Source: Darksidea phi (Eukaryota; Ascomycota; Dothideomycetes; Pleosporales; Lentitheciaceae). Taken from it: 64,000 nucleotides of DNA. The stretch is from positions 43,339 to 107,338 of the forward strand of contig JASJFT010000157.1 in NCBI GenBank assembly GCA_030770425.1, written 5' to 3'. Below the pieces are notes generated by a model that saw nothing but the letters and a program-made list of their open reading frames with translations, was not told the origin of the DNA and did not search any database. Position 1 is the first letter of the stretch. The number at the start of each line of letters is the position of its first letter. The translations under genes were made by a program, and so were the position numbers. Of the stretch, positions 22,686 through 35,720 are shown piece by piece.

Positions 22686-24471
22686 CTACGAGCTCTTCAC
22701 CCACGGTAAACTGAATGTGCCAACCCAGTCCTCTACTTCTTTCCTCAACTCCACGATGTCGGTGATATCCTCGCCCTCGCCTACATACTCTTTGAACGCA
22801 GCAACGCTTCCAGGGGCCTTCCTTCCGGACTTCTCAGCTCTCGACTTTGCGTCTTTATCGAGCTTCTGCGTGATACCAACAGCGCGATGCACGACATCGG
22901 CCACCCTTCGGAAGTCCTCTGGTGTGAAACCTCGCGTAGTCATGGCAGGAGTGCCTATTCGCAGACCACCAGGTTTCATGGCGGACTTATCGCCAGGGAC
23001 CGTGTTCTTGTTGCTGGCTACGCCGACGAGCTCGAGCACACGCTCAACACGCGCACCATCAACACCCTTGTCCTTTAGATCGACAAGCACGAGGTGGTTG
23101 TCCGTGCCGCCGCTCACGACATTGTAGCCAAGACCGCCTTCCTCCTTAGAGCTGCCTAACCTTTCAGCCAGAGCCTTTGCATTATCGAGAACTGTCTGTT
23201 GATATTGTTTGAACTCCTTAGTCTGTGCCTGCTGTAGAGCGACTGCTAAGGCGGTGATGGTATGGTTATGCGGTCCACCTTGATGGCCTGGGAACACTGA
23301 AGAGTTAATTGGACCTTCTAAATCGTACTTCTCTTCATTGCCCTTTTTGTCTACTCGCCTGATGCCTTTGCGGTAGAAGATCATGGCGCCTCGCGGGCCT
23401 CGCAGCGACTTGTGGGTCGTGGTCGTGACGATATCGGAGTGCGGGAACGGGGAAGGAATAACGCCCGCGGCAACTAGTCCAGAAATGTGAGCCATATCCG
23501 AGAGGACGTAGGCATCCACGCTATCGGCGATCTTTCGCACCTTCGCGTAGTCGATCAGCCGGCTATACGCGGATGTTCCCGCAACGATGATTTTTGGGCG
23601 GTAGAGGTTCGCGAGCTCTTCCATTTGGGTATAGTTGATGAGCCCAGTCTTCTCGTCCAGCCTGTAGGGCAATGTCTCGAAGTACTTCGATACGGCAGAG
23701 ATCTTCTTTGTGGGTGTCTGGTATCCGTGCGACAAATGACCTCCATGCGGAAGGTCAAGACTGAGGATGCGGTCGTGGGTGTTGAGGACGGCAGAATACG
23801 CACAGAGGTTCGCAGGCGACCCGGAAAGCGCTTGGGGGTTTGTTAGCTGTATAATTGCCAATAGGGACGCGTGCGAACCCACGCTGTACATTGACTCCCC
23901 ATTCTGACTCGTTCAGACCAAAAGCTTGTAGAGCTCTTTGCTGGCACAAACGCTCCACCGCATCGATGTGTTCATTGCCGCCGTAATACCGCGCTCCCGG
24001 GTAACCTTCCGAGTATTTGTCTGTGATGGTGGTGTGAGGTCTGGCTACAACCACGGTGGCTTAGGGGCGTACTCTGCATGACGCTGCCGAGGGCATCGAG
24101 AACGGCTTGCGAGGTGAAGTTCTCAGAGGGAATGAGGTTTATGAAGTGCTTCTGGCGGTGCTTCTCCTGCATTAAGAGAATAGTGAGCTTCGGGCAAGTG
24201 TCCGGGCATGTAGCAATCCGCGTACCTTTTCGATAATCTGGTAGACGGTAGGGTCAACATCTTCGAGGCTTGAAGAGAGCAGCTATCGTGAGTTAGCAAA
24301 ACCCCCTAGCTCAACGTGCCCCGTAAGTCGTGCCTTGTGCTGGCTCTCAGAAGCGGAAGCGTAGCCCCGCCACTGGGACTGTAGTAGTCTAGCGTGGTTT
24401 GTAGCGGTTGAAACAGGCGAGCGGCTGAGCTGCCTGAGCGGCGCCCTGCAGACGGATCTCAGCGTCGCCAT
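22686..24471 (-). CDS. SHM1: Serine hydroxymethyltransferase, mitochondrial
   Basis: Five exons, 24334-24471, 24226-24282, 24073-24166, 23883-24020 and 22686-23830, give 523 aa. The enzyme interconverts serine plus tetrahydrofolate with glycine plus 5,10-methylene-tetrahydrofolate using PLP. The first about 35 residues are rich in Arg, Ser and Ala without acidic residues, a mitochondrial presequence. Family blocks follow in order: [91 protein letters not shown], and [15 protein letters not shown] with the PLP-binding Lys at about 283. [13 protein letters not shown] and [14 protein letters not shown] complete the fold. Intron 1 best fits a GC-AG intron (AAG|GCACGA...TGCTAAC...TAG, 51 nt); introns 2-4 are GT-AG, with introns 3 and 4 both 52 nt. 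The gene looks intact. Confidence 0.95.
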
Positions 24472-25263
24472 TGGGATGAATTGTGGTTGTGGGAAAGGCG
24501 ACAGGCGGCCTATATGTCAGATGGTGTCGGACGGCACTAGTTTGGTGATTCGCTCCCGAGTTCCTATGGAGTAGCGATATGCCGAGCCGCCGAGTGGCGT
24601 GTGATGTGTGGCGTGTGGCGGGGGCCCTGGTCCGCCTTGCCCGATGCAGAAACTGGTTGCACCGTGCAGCGGGCCGATTTTTCTCCGGCGACCGCTTTTC
24701 CATCGTGCGTCCATGTCGAAAACTTTTCCGACCTCAACGCAACTAAAACCAAGATGATTCAAAGCCTCTCACACACTTGCATTCTCGCTCGCCTGGCGCA
24801 AGCTGCGTGATGCGGGTGCTGCTGATATGCTCCGGGCAATCCACCACCCAGAGGAGACATGAGACCTTATGATTGGAAAGTTGCGTGTCCGCCCGACGAT
24901 GGTTTCAGCACCTGCTTGAGGTCGCGCATGCGGCGTCCCGAAGCACGAACTAGTCGTTGCAGGTAATTAGCATTCGTAGAGTATCATAATTCAATCGTCT
25001 CCATTCAGTCTCCTTTCCCTGTGCTCTCACTTTTTGTTTGCCCAGCTCGCCATCGCGCAGCCCCTCTGCGCGGACGCGACACGACACCTTGACCGAGCGC
25101 GCGCCTTCCTGGACCTCTCTCGCGCCTTCCTCAACCCAGAGCGGCCGCCTTGCCCACGCTACCAGAGCCCACCTCCCCCGCCTCTCACCTCCACCTTCTC
25201 ACCACACCCCACTGCCGACAGCTTGTCTCGAAACCTCTCCCGCCCTCGGCTGTATCCGTCGAC
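24472..25263. promoter_or_regulatory. Divergent promoter, SHMT and F-box-like gene
   Basis: About 790 bp between two divergent starts. It includes GC-rich stretches near 24590-24640 and a C/T-rich leader from about 25010 to 25260 before the F-box-like ATG. Open frames here are short or lack an ATG. No specific binding site is claimed. Confidence 0.45.
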
Positions 25264-26466
25264 ATGTCCTCGTTCACCGCCACAAAGCAAGGGAGCAGCG
25301 CCGAGCTCGGAAGCCCCTCCACGATCACCAAGTACCATAAGAAGACTGGCCGACCGATACGCCGCAGTGCCGGCCAGGTGAAGCCTGCGGCGGGATACGT
25401 TGACTCCAAAGTGATTGACGAAGACGACGACGAGCCGATCGAACTGCCCTCCGAGGACGAAGATGGTCAGGTAGTTAGGCATCAGCGAAAGCGCAAGCGG
25501 ATACAGACACCCTCACCCCCGCCCCCGCCTTTAGACCCTCTGATCCGCCACGAGGAGCCCGATGAGCCCACCGATGACGAAGCAGGCAGCTTCCTCCCGA
25601 GGACATCCCACGCCCCTCCGATCACCCTCCAATTCAACGTCCCCCTTGGTTTCCACGGCCCATTGATGGTGAAGCTGGACCGGCGTCTTCTGTTCCAAGA
25701 CAATGAGGAAGGGACGGCCCAAGACATGCGGCCATGCCGGAAGACACGAAGAATGGTCTCCCCCGCACGTGAGTCTCAAGCCTCAGAAGTCATCAATGCC
25801 AAAGGCAAGGGTTTCTCAGACCTGCCACCGGAGCTTCGAAATAAAGTCTATCGTCACCTCTTCGTCCATGATGACGTCAAGGTCAGTTTTCCGCCGAGGG
25901 AATCAAGCCTCCCCCACGGTAAACGAAGCCTATGCTGGTCCGCACAATTCCTAAGTACTTGCCGGCTTGTTCATAGCGAAGGCTGCAGCGTCTTGTACGG
26001 AGAGAACACTTTCCTTTTCGACCGCAACAAGCAGACACGAGGTCCTTTTTGGGAGGCTATTCCCAAGGAGATTGGCTATACTGACGTCCGCCGTTTCTTG
26101 AAGGTGATCGGACCCGAGAACTTGGCCTATCTGCGAGACGTCTATATCTGGTTCGAGGACGCGGCCCCGTCCTCAACGCCGTATCTCGATCACGAGTCCC
26201 GCCGCTATGTCAACGACGAGCACCTCATCGACTGTCTCCGCATCCTCCGTGGAGCAAAACTCCGAAAGGTATACCTCACTTTTGGAGGACGTCGCAACCT
26301 ATATCGTTCCGACGTCAAGATGCTGGGCTATTTGGAGCAGATTAAGGCGGACGAAGTACTCCAGAAGGGTCCAGGGCACTGGCACCCGCAAAAGATTAGT
26401 AATATCGTCTTAAAGGAACTTCAGGCTGGAATGACGAGGAAGAAGAAGTTGTACGCTTCGGACTAG
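25264..26466 (+). CDS. F-box-like domain protein
   Basis: A single exon of 400 codons starts at the first in-frame ATG, 25264; the frame is open upstream but only to a TTG. The N-terminal about 150 residues are acidic, Pro-rich and probably disordered (DEDDDEPIELPSEDEDG, a basic RKRKR patch, PPPPP). At about residue 181 the sequence FSDLPPELRNKVYRHLF is a typical fungal F-box-like helix pair, followed by a conserved C-terminal region (FLSTCRLVHSEGCSVLYGENTFLFDR, LRDVYIWFED) seen in many Dothideomycete F-box-like proteins. Such proteins are presumed SCF ubiquitin-ligase adaptors binding Skp1, but that is not tested for most of them. Confidence 0.8.
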   Translation: MSSFTATKQGSSAELGSPSTITKYHKKTGRPIRRSAGQVKPAAGYVDSKVIDEDDDEPIELPSEDEDGQVVRHQRKRKRIQTPSPPPPPLDPLIRHEEPDEPTDDEAGSFLPRTSHAPPITLQFNVPLGFHGPLMVKLDRRLLFQDNEEGTAQDMRPCRKTRRMVSPARESQASEVINAKGKGFSDLPPELRNKVYRHLFVHDDVKVSFPPRESSLPHGKRSLCWSAQFLSTCRLVHSEGCSVLYGENTFLFDRNKQTRGPFWEAIPKEIGYTDVRRFLKVIGPENLAYLRDVYIWFEDAAPSSTPYLDHESRRYVNDEHLIDCLRILRGAKLRKVYLTFGGRRNLYRSDVKMLGYLEQIKADEVLQKGPGHWHPQKISNIVLKELQAGMTRKKKLYASD

Positions 26467-27833
26467 AGAAATGCGACTGCGAAACCGGAGCACCCGACTT
26501 CGACCTCCCAAGATTGTCATCAGCATAATACCAACCTATCCTTCCTACTCGATGCACGGGTCCGCATCGGTTTGGTTGGATCACCGTCTGGCATCATTAC
26601 TGTTAACTCAGCTATGGGTTCCATTTACCCTCTTGTTGCTTTGTTCCTCTATCACACGACTGCCATGTATGGATTATACTACGGCGAGGCAATAGAGCTT
26701 GCCCTGGATGCAGGTTTCCAATGCATGCTTATTGTTCATGGAGAGCGTGATGGAATTGGCTGGCGCAAACACCAGCCAAGGGTATCATGGATGCAGTACA
26801 TGTAGCTGCTAATAACACCATTTGTTAAGCGCCTCTTGCGGCGACTTGTCTACCTATGGAATGGATTAATACACTAAGATTGAGTGCGAAACTTTGGTAG
26901 AATATTTCACATGTCCTCTGCCGCAAGGCATCAATCAAGAAAAGCTGCAAGTGCAACACATACATGCCACGCGCATGCAAGTCGCGTGGAACGCGATGAA
27001 TGGCCACCTCCCGGGGGGTCCTGATGGCGGTTAAATACTCATTCAGTACCTGCATTAGCGCCTCTCGATGTGGTATGGAAAACGCGCCCGCAGCCCAACG
27101 GCTTCCCCAAATGCCCCTCTATCTAAAGAAAATAAAGGGCAGCACGCCTAAAGCATCGAGTTTATTGAACTATCCGCAACAGATTGTCGCTTCCAGCAAT
27201 ACCTCATGCACATACTCCGCACTCGGGTGGCACGGCTATTTCGCCTCGTCGTCCCAGGGCACTGGATCTGGACTGAGTTGGGCAGGTGTCATATTAGCCT
27301 TCATTATTGACGTCCGACAACTGCATGCATTGTGCAGACGCAAAGGCGGGATGCTAATCAAATTGCCTGTGCAGTTGTCTCGAGGCGTATAATCTGCAGC
27401 AGTGGAGTGGACAAGTGGAGATTACTGCGGGTATTGTGCATAGGCGAGGCGGGAGAGCGCTACGAGGTGCATGCGAGGTTTGTTTACGACATCTGTTCTT
27501 CCGTCTAGTGTAAGGGGTGGGTGGGGCTCCATCGTGCTAATTTGGGTATAAGGGACCGAGGACGGGCGATCGAACTGGGAGAAGACTGCAGGAGAGGATA
27601 GGGAGCAGTGGTAGAAGAGGATTGGGTGGATGAATGAGGGGAGAGGCTAGGTTTTGCGGGGACGGAGTCTCGGTCTGGAGATGGATTGCGCGTGGAGGTG
27701 GCAGGTTGGACGTGAGACTGAAACTGTTGAGTCGGGCTCGGTCCGGGTTGAGGTCTCTCGGTCGAGAAGGAAGGGCGTCATACCAGTTGTGCCGAACCAA
27801 CCACGCCGCCGGACCTGCGCCTCGATGCATGCC
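26467..27833. other. Convergent intergenic region
   Basis: About 1.4 kb between the 3' ends of the F-box-like gene (+) and Cns1 (-). A 130-codon frame at 27000-27392 and a 97-codon frame at 27537-27830 (-) show no domain and are overlapped by other frames. No repeat or RNA gene was seen. Confidence 0.5.
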
Positions 27834-29131
27834 TTAGTTCCCACGCCTTTTTTTGAACTCCGCAATCCATTCCGGCGCCTTGACCTTTGGAATCACGCTC
27901 ATCTTGACTAGTCCATCTACGATCTCACATTTCCCACTTCCGAGCACCTTGCCGAGCGTCAACTTCTTGCCCACTTTGATGAGTCCACCGGCAATCGTCT
28001 CCATGTATGCCTCTACATCATCGACTTTGAATTCTTGAGCCGTGTCCCAGGGTAGTGGAAAGATGTAATCAAGATGCTGTTTGAGCGTATCTGTTTCTGC
28101 GAAAGCCTTAATGAAATCGGACTGCGAATGTGTAGGGTAGAGTATCAAGACCGGGAAGTTTAGCGTCGAACTTGGATCGAGGGAGTTCTCGAGCCTTATT
28201 ACTGCATCTTCTAAGTCTGGTGCTTGCTCTGTACTCTTCGTCTTGATACCCCGGCTCTTGAGGGCTAGGCTCAGCGTTGCTCGCTCGGATGCTACTTTCT
28301 CTTCACGCTCGCGGCGAATCTTGTCCACGGAGTCGAGGTAGGCTTTGCGGGTAACAATTTTGCTTTTGAGAGTTTTGAGAGAGCCATTCCCGGAGTCGAT
28401 GCTTAAGCCTCGCATGCAAGCATCGGTTGCTTCGGGGATCTTGTCGAGCGAAAGACAGGCAAGGCCGGAGCGATAGAAGGCTTTGACATTGCTGGGGTTG
28501 ATACGGAGGGTTGCTGCGCAGTCATGGATGCAGGAACGATAATTCTCTGGCGAATGTTAGTTTGCAAGTCGGAACTCTTGTGAACTTTAATCACGCTGAC
28601 GAGAAAGTGGGTAGTACGAAAGGTTATGGACAGGTGTGCTTGATTATGTATCAATAGTAATAACTTACTTTTTTCCAAATTGCACAGTGCCCGGTTGACG
28701 TAGCAAGCCTCCTCGGTCGCCCTTTCTTTCTTCGCTTCCTCCTCGTCGTCAAGCTCGACATCGACTTCGATGACCGGCGGCCCATCCTCCGGATCTGGCA
28801 TTGTCTTAGGCGCCTTCAGCGCCGCTATCGCCTTGTCGTAGAACTCCTTGGCATCATCCCACTGTTTCGCTCGCGCGCACTCATTACCCTGCTGTCGGAA
28901 ATTCTCTGCGATCTCTGCCCTGGTACCTTCATACGCAAGTGCCTTGAGTGCTTCCAGGCCAGGGTTGTCGCCGCTCCCACCATCAGTTTCGTCTAGCGTT
29001 GTCATGAAGAGTGGTAGGCGGTTCATCTCCGCCAGAACCTCGTCCGCACTTTGCGATTTGATCTCAGCCATTGCTGGCGGCATGGCCGCAGTCGGTCGCT
29101 GAGGGTCATTTTGGGAAGTTTCTTGTGCCAT
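27834..29131 (-). CDS. CNS1: Hsp90 co-chaperone Cns1/TTC4 (TPR protein)
   Basis: Two exons, 28669-29131 and 27834-28546, give 391 aa. Cns1 binds Hsp90/Hsp70 C-termini through a TPR clamp and in yeast is essential, supporting eEF2 folding. The TPR region is at about 75-215: AENFRQQGNECARAKQWDDAKEFYDKAI, then YVNRALCNLEKKNYRSCIHDCAATLRINPSNVKAFYRSGLACLSL, with an acidic insert between the first two repeats as is usual in this family. The C-terminal wheel domain follows (FPVLILYPTHSQSDFIKAF, LDYIFPLPWD). The 122-nt intron splits the second TPR; removing it joins NLEK and KNYRSC exactly as in orthologues. The gene appears complete. Confidence 0.92.
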
Positions 29132-31647
29132 ATTTGAAGGTGATGACCGCCTTTGGCACGCGGTCGATCAATGAGTAACGTATATACAGAGGCGGGTTGG
29201 GATTTCCTTGGATATCGGCGAATCACCTTCAGAACGATCTGTATACGTTGACGATGTTGACGTTTACTGCGTGTGAAAGTCATCACTGATGAGGTCCATT
29301 TTCTCGCTACTCTTCGCTTATCGGCACCTGGGGCGATAGCGTCGACACACGTGATTGTCTTTTGCTGGAAATTCGAAATATCTGAAAAGCAAAACTCGGG
29401 CGGTCTTCTGTGAAAGCCCGCCAGGAGGCTTGGGCCTGTACAAAAAGCAGCTTGCGGAGCAACAAGGAAGACGCCGACTGCTCCAAAGCCTCCGTAACGC
29501 GCAGCACACGTAGGGAGTCAACGCATACACTTCGCCGCTCCTCGACTGAAACGTTGCTCCAGAAGATGGCAAATCTCGCGACTTGATGCCAACGATGAGC
29601 CCGTGTCGATGGCGAGAACATGGAGCTATGAAGCAGCGTCTGGATATCGGAGTGTGTCATGCATCTCGCCAACGTGCAGCCGTCGGTACAGGGGCCGACA
29701 TGTTCGCGTACTGGGTATGGGGAGCATTGGAGCGTGCAGCATCTGGGGTTCCCCTTTCTTTTAGCTCCGACATCGACTGAGGAAGGAGAACGGTGCTTTT
29801 TGATATTGCTTTTTGCCGAGGACATGATTCGCTTCATGCGTTTCCCGAAGTGGCGAGAGGGCACATATTGACCACAACAGCGATCATGACTCTCCCTCGC
29901 CATTCAACGTTCGCTACCTGCGAAGGTACCGCGTCTGACGGACACGCCAATAAACCTACACCCCTTGCGGAACAGACAAACGCGGAAGGCGGAAGAGACA
30001 TACGTTTCCATGAGCCTGTTCCCCCACGGTCCACCTCAAGTCGGATCAACTGGTGCTGAGCAGCGTCCGGCAGCGCACGACCAACGCCATCTCCACGTCG
30101 AGTGTCACTTTCACACACACGGCGACCTTTGCGGCGCGTGTTTTGCTCGAGTCCGATTCGCCTTGTGGGGAGCGCAAAGCGAGCCTTGCGCTAAAGCATG
30201 GGGGCGCCGCCCATAGGGTCTGCAAGCCTCATTCGCAAGGGGCTGACGTCTCCTATCTCCGCCATGCCTCAGGAGCAGCCCAGTAGTAGGCTGAAACTGT
30301 GGCCTCGGATCAACAGGACGGCTCTCAGAGCATCCATAGGTTAGAATCCTCCGGGTCCTCGATTGCTAACGGTGCTCATCTCGCGAAGGCTCACCGGCAC
30401 GCACGAAGCTATCTGTCGTACACAGATACGACCATGTCATCGCCCGTGCCTCATCACACAGCATCACATTGCTACGCCGCCGACCTGAGATGCTGCTCCG
30501 AAAGATGTCCCTCACCCTGGCCGCCGCTCGGACAATTCTAACGTTCATTTCCTTTTACTCGGCGTTGAGTTCGCCAGAATCGCGGGCCGGGTGCATGGGA
30601 CTAAAAGAGACGTCCAATCATCACGCACGCCCCGACGTGTTTCGCCAATAAAGACCTTCCGTCTCTCTGGGCCAGCCGGATGCATGCACGGAGCCAGTGC
30701 ACATGCAGCGTGCTAGCCTGGGGAGCGTGCATAAGCATTAAAGCAGTGCAGGTGGGTGCGGAACAAATTTGACAGGGGGAGATACACCTCATACGCTCTC
30801 TTGTCCTAACCCATGCCCATGCCCGTCTCCGCAGACGGCTAGAGCAAAGCCCGGCAGCGTTTTGGCTGGGTACGTGCTAGCTGTGCTTGATCCCGGATCT
30901 TCACATTCATGCCCACATCCCTCGTCCGCGTCTCCTCCCCTCCTCACGATTTACGCAGTCGAGGGCGGCTTCCCTTTAGCGTGTGCGCTTGTCTACTGCG
31001 TCTCTATCTTTATCTTTCCTTCATTGCGTTGTACAATACTTGCGTATTGGCTCGACTCGCGTGTCTTCATTGCATCTTTCGTGCTGGAAAAAAGGACCCA
31101 TTGCATCCGCATAGGACAAAGAATTTAGGAAACCCATCTCTTGCGCAACTCTGACAGTGTTGTGAGATGTAAGTATGATACAATCGCCTGGAGTTTAGTC
31201 AATTACCTGTCACAAAGAGGCCATCCGCGATGACCTGGTGCTAACATTACGTGGCGATCAAAGCACTCCAGGATTGTCCATCAATTGAGACTGAGCCTGG
31301 AGACCAACTCTACGATAACCCCTACGCCTTTCAGCTCGATCGCATCCGATCCCACGTTGTTCCGTTCTCAAGTGTACATACGTCGATTTCTTGCCGGGAC
31401 ACCTTTCGTCACTCAGTTCCACATTGAGCACGACTCCGGTCAGTGCTGCCGAGCGATTCTCACGCACGATTCGCACATTCCAGCTTGCAAAACCTGGCTC
31501 AGTACAACGCTGGAGAGGCCTCTACAACTTTTCCTAGGCATGTATTAGGTCCTGCGCGACGTCGGCACCACTTCGCTGTGGTCCTAGAAGACTGGCGAGC
31601 CCGAACCTATCGGTATACATTGAGAGATACATCACCGGCTTTATATC
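29132..31647. promoter_or_regulatory. Long divergent intergenic region, Cns1 and ApsA
   Basis: About 2.5 kb between divergent starts. A 198-codon minus-strand frame at 29307-29903 has no domain, is Arg/Ser/Cys-rich and is overlapped by other frames, so it is not called. C/T-rich tracts at 30900-31080 may be part of the long ApsA leader. No RNA gene or repeat was identified. Confidence 0.45.
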
Positions 31648-34600
31648 ATGGCGACCGACTATTTCTCTGACGATGAGGCGTACATTACCAATCAGCCGTT
31701 ACCCTCGCCGTCCGATACACCTTATCAATCCATGTCTCGAAGGACCTCCCGATATGGAACACCCGTGGGGGAAGTTGGGCCCTCGTCGGCACCACTACCT
31801 CCGGATCCCCAGGAACTTACGGAACACAACACCAATGATGAAAATATCTCAGTCCTCGACCCAAGACGCTTCACCCCGACATTACACGCATCCCTGGTCT
31901 CAGAAATCTTATCTCTCCGGCGCGAGCTAGACTCGAAACATAAATTCATCGAAGATTTGGAGACAAGCTTTCATGGTGTACGAAACGAAAACGAGTCGCT
32001 TACCGAACAGTTATCTGCGAGTGCGAAGGAAGCGCGGACGGTGAAACGCCAGCTTCAGCAACTCGAGAATGGGACGTTGTCGGCACTGGAAGAAATCGCA
32101 GGGGAGCGGGACAAGACAAAAGAGGCGAATAATGATTTGAAGGAGAAATTGGAGGCTCTGCAAAGGAAACTTCGCGGTCAAGAAGATGACTCGACGCGCG
32201 TTCATGATATGTGGGCGCGAGAGAAGGAGGTGTGGGCTGGTGAAAAGCGCACTCTTGAGCGACGCGTGCATATCTCAGAGAGTCGGCTCAAGATGCTTCT
32301 AGACGAGATTGCCATGCAAGAGGCAGAACGAGAAGAAGCCGACTACGTAAGCGATGGTGAAGACCCTCCGCGAGATAGTGGAGTGGGACCTGAAAGTGAT
32401 GCTGGGAGTGTACGGTCATCGCCACAACGGAGGCCCTCGACGCGCGTAGCTCGACATTCAAGAAATCACAGCAACAGCAGCTACCGTAGCATCGGACGTA
32501 ACTATCGCATGTCACTCATGAGTGGTACCGGCTCCGAAGGCTACGGGCGCGCCAACGGCATCAGCTTAGCAGACGAATTGGTATTCGATGAGGAGGAAGA
32601 GGATCTGGGCGACCTGGAACTCGATTCGGACGATTTTCCAGAGAATGAGATGAGGGCGAGAAGAGCTCTCGAATCACGGCAGTCCATGTGTCAAGACGAG
32701 AAGGCGAAACGCGTCCTCGGGCTCAGTATCGAAAACCAACAAGCCACCAGGGATAACTTACCCGCGGTAGCAGAACCCGAAGCGCCGAGATCCTTCTCTG
32801 GTATCACGAAATCAGCCGTCAATACCACCCCTCAAGAGATCACATTGGTTTTTCCACCTCCAAAGCTAGAGCGTATCGAGATAAAGCCGCAGTATGTTGA
32901 CACTGGTGTTCAGCCGTCCCCTCCTCAATCGCCGATACGACCAGACACTGCTGGATCGTCTGCAGTCAATAAACCCTTGGATGTGACATCGTCGGGTCTG
33001 GAAGTGGAAGCAAATCAAAGGCGGAAGCGTGTATCTGTACCCTTGGGTTCTCCGGCTCAACCAGGCCATGCCACTCCAATGCCTTGTTTGATGATTTCCA
33101 CGTCCTCACAAACTATCGAGCGACCGTTGAGCCCACCAGCAACACCCAAGATCGAGAGTGCAGGAGCTCAAATCCCACCTGCGCTTGTTTTCAAGCCCGA
33201 GGTTGCATCCATTTCTACACAGACTGAACCGATTGAGCCGGCTGAGGGGCCTGAGGTGAAGTTGCCATCGCCGCCGCCGCCACCACCACCTAGGCGCGCT
33301 CCTCCCCCTGTGCCAATTGTCGTCCCCTCAATCGCAATCCATGCTCCCACTTCCGTCCCCTCTTCTCCCAAGGAGCCAATTCTACCACCAGGAACAAAGA
33401 GTATGGCGACACAAACGACTACCGATCTAAAGTCGAGCATGCGCTCAAGTGGCATGCAGACAGAGCCCATTAGAATTGACCAACGACCGGTCAAGTTGCC
33501 TCCTCATCTGTTGCCGTCCGCTATCAGGTCAAACCCTAGCACACCAGAACCTGGACAAGAGAGATCGACATCCAGCAACGTCGTCAGGAAGGACTCCCAT
33601 CAACCCGTCGCCAATGCACCGGAGAAGACTATTGCTGCCCCAACTGCTCGACAGGACCTCATGGTACTGCTTGAGAGGGTATCTACTAAGACCATCGAGG
33701 ATCGCTACCCGGGTAACAACGACAACGGGCCCCTTGGTCGCGACAAGGATAACGCTATTAGCAGGCCATTCAGAACGAGCAGCTTGTTTGCAGGATTTGA
33801 GGGGCCATCGTCAGACGAGGAGGGCTCAGATGCTGAGCTTAGTGACGAAGACCGCGCACCCCAGTATGCCACGCCTATGCTATCATCACGGAACTTGAAG
33901 AACGGACGAGTGTTTAACAACCCGCCAACTCCTGTGCCAGAAGAAAAGGAGGTCTCACCTGCTCGCCCATCCGAGGACTCTATGAACTCCACCAGGATAC
34001 TCTCACACCGCAATTCCGTCGAGAAGCCGGCTAAGATTGGTAAGCCTTTGCGGACAGGTCTCTCTCGCCAGCCTAGCATTCGACGATCAGCAATGATCCA
34101 CAATGGAACCAGTGCCCACGCTCGTTCACGAAGCCCTAGCATCGGAAGCCTTGGATCAGGCATCCAAATCAGTAAACCTCCGTTCCCTGTCCCAACGCGA
34201 TCCAGTTCTCGCAAGGTTCCTCTCAGTAAGAGTGAGGGGTCGCAAAGCCCAACTTTGCGCACCAATACTAGTTATCCTGGACGACGACCATACGGCACGA
34301 GGCAACACCAACGTAAAGACAGTCTACGCAAAGTGCGTTCAGCGGCAGTAATTCCTAAGACTGGACGTCCACGGAGCAGGTCACCACCACTGCCTGCTAC
34401 CCCTATCATGCCTCCAAGCCCACCGCTACCGCCTTTGCCAACCGACATGATAACCGGACATAAATTTGGGCACCGACACCAGCTTTCGACAAATACTACC
34501 CACACGGGAAGCGGCTCTGTCGGCAGTGCTGGGTACCAGGCTAGCGTCGTGGATGCCATTGCTATCACTATGGTTGGTGAATGGATGTGGAAGTATGTGC

Positions 34601-35720
34601 GCAAGAGGAAGCCTTTTGGGGGGCAGGAGTCTCCTGCCGATATTGCTCGTGCTGGCGAGGAAAGTGTGCTGACAAGCAATGGAGTGCGACACAAACGTTG
34701 GGTTTGGATTTCGCCGTATGAACGCTCAGTGCTATGGAGTAACAAGCAACCAACGAGTGGCTCTGCCCTCATGGGTAAGAGCGGTCGTAAGCGTAAGTTT
34801 GCATACCTAGTACTTCCAAATATGATCTAACAATCATTGTAGTCACGATCCAGTCTGTTCTCGACGTCGCCGACAACACTCCCATTCCTCGAAACGCAGG
34901 AACGGAGGCACTATTCAACCGATCCATCTTGATCTTGACACCGGCCCGAGCCCTCAAGTTCACCACCTCCTCTCGAGAACGCCACTACCTGTGGTTGACT
35001 GCTTTGTCCTTCCTTGCTCATTCTAGTTCACCAATTCCCGACCTAGGAGTCGTGCCACCCGCGCCTCCTCCGGTAGAGGAATCAGCCGCATACCGTCCTG
35101 CCGGAGCCACGCTGCGCCGCTCTCATGTCCGCGACTCGGTTCGCCTTGCTAAAGGCAGAGCAAGTCCAGTAACACAGCGATATCAACCATCCCAAGCCGA
35201 ACCCATGCCAGAACTGTACACTGGATACCGCCCTGAGCGGCCACTGCCGGAGTGCGCAAGCCCGCCCACAATCCCTCGCGGTCCCGTTCACAATAGGAAG
35301 CGAAGCTCGACCGGACCCGGCGCCCCTCCGCCAATGATGCCCTACCGTAGCTTCTCGCATCAGCATGTACCATCACTGTACTCCTCCGGCTCCTCTGACA
35401 TGTACAGCAGCATGCACCCCCCCTCCATACCGTCCTCAGTATACAATCCCCACAGTGTCGTTGCCAGCTCCCGCACATCCGAGGCCAGCACATCAACAAG
35501 GCAACATTTCTTTGATACAATGGGAACCGTTCGCATGGAAGCCTTCATCGACGACTCCCTTGGGAAAGATCCCACATCCCGAGTCGGCTTCGCTGCTCAC
35601 CGTACCGGACGACGACGCAACAATAGCCAGTGGAGCGGTAGCACCAACGAACCTCACCGTGGCGGAGGACTCTACGAAGACTTCATGGCTGAATCGAACG
35701 ATCCTTTTCGCGGCTTCTAG
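31648..35720 (+). CDS. apsA: Cortical nuclear-migration protein ApsA/Num1 (PH domain)
   Basis: Two exons, 31648-34792 and 34843-35720, give 1340 aa. Num1/ApsA anchors dynein and mitochondria at the cell cortex and positions nuclei. The N-terminus carries the family block DPRRFTPTLHASLVSEILSLRRELDSK, leading into a coiled coil at about 85-235. A disordered Ser/Pro-rich middle follows, with repeated STQT/MQTEP motifs. The C-terminal Mcp5-type PH domain is at about 960-1105 (GEWMWKYVRKRKPFG, RHKRWVWISPYERSVLWS, TIQSVLDV, SILILTPARALKFTT, RHYLWLTALSFL). The 50-nt intron lies inside the PH domain and joins GRK to LTIQSVLD. The protein is somewhat shorter than A. nidulans ApsA (about 1,680 aa) and lacks obvious long internal repeats. 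Confidence 0.9.

Noticed and set aside
24283..24315. 33-nt GT-AG intron in SHMT
   Set aside because: Below the size seen for functional fungal introns and gives residues ARLTGH absent from orthologues; the 51-nt GC-AG alternative fits better.
29307..29903. 198-codon frame, minus strand
   Set aside because: No domain or splice context, overlapped by plus-strand frames; probably chance.
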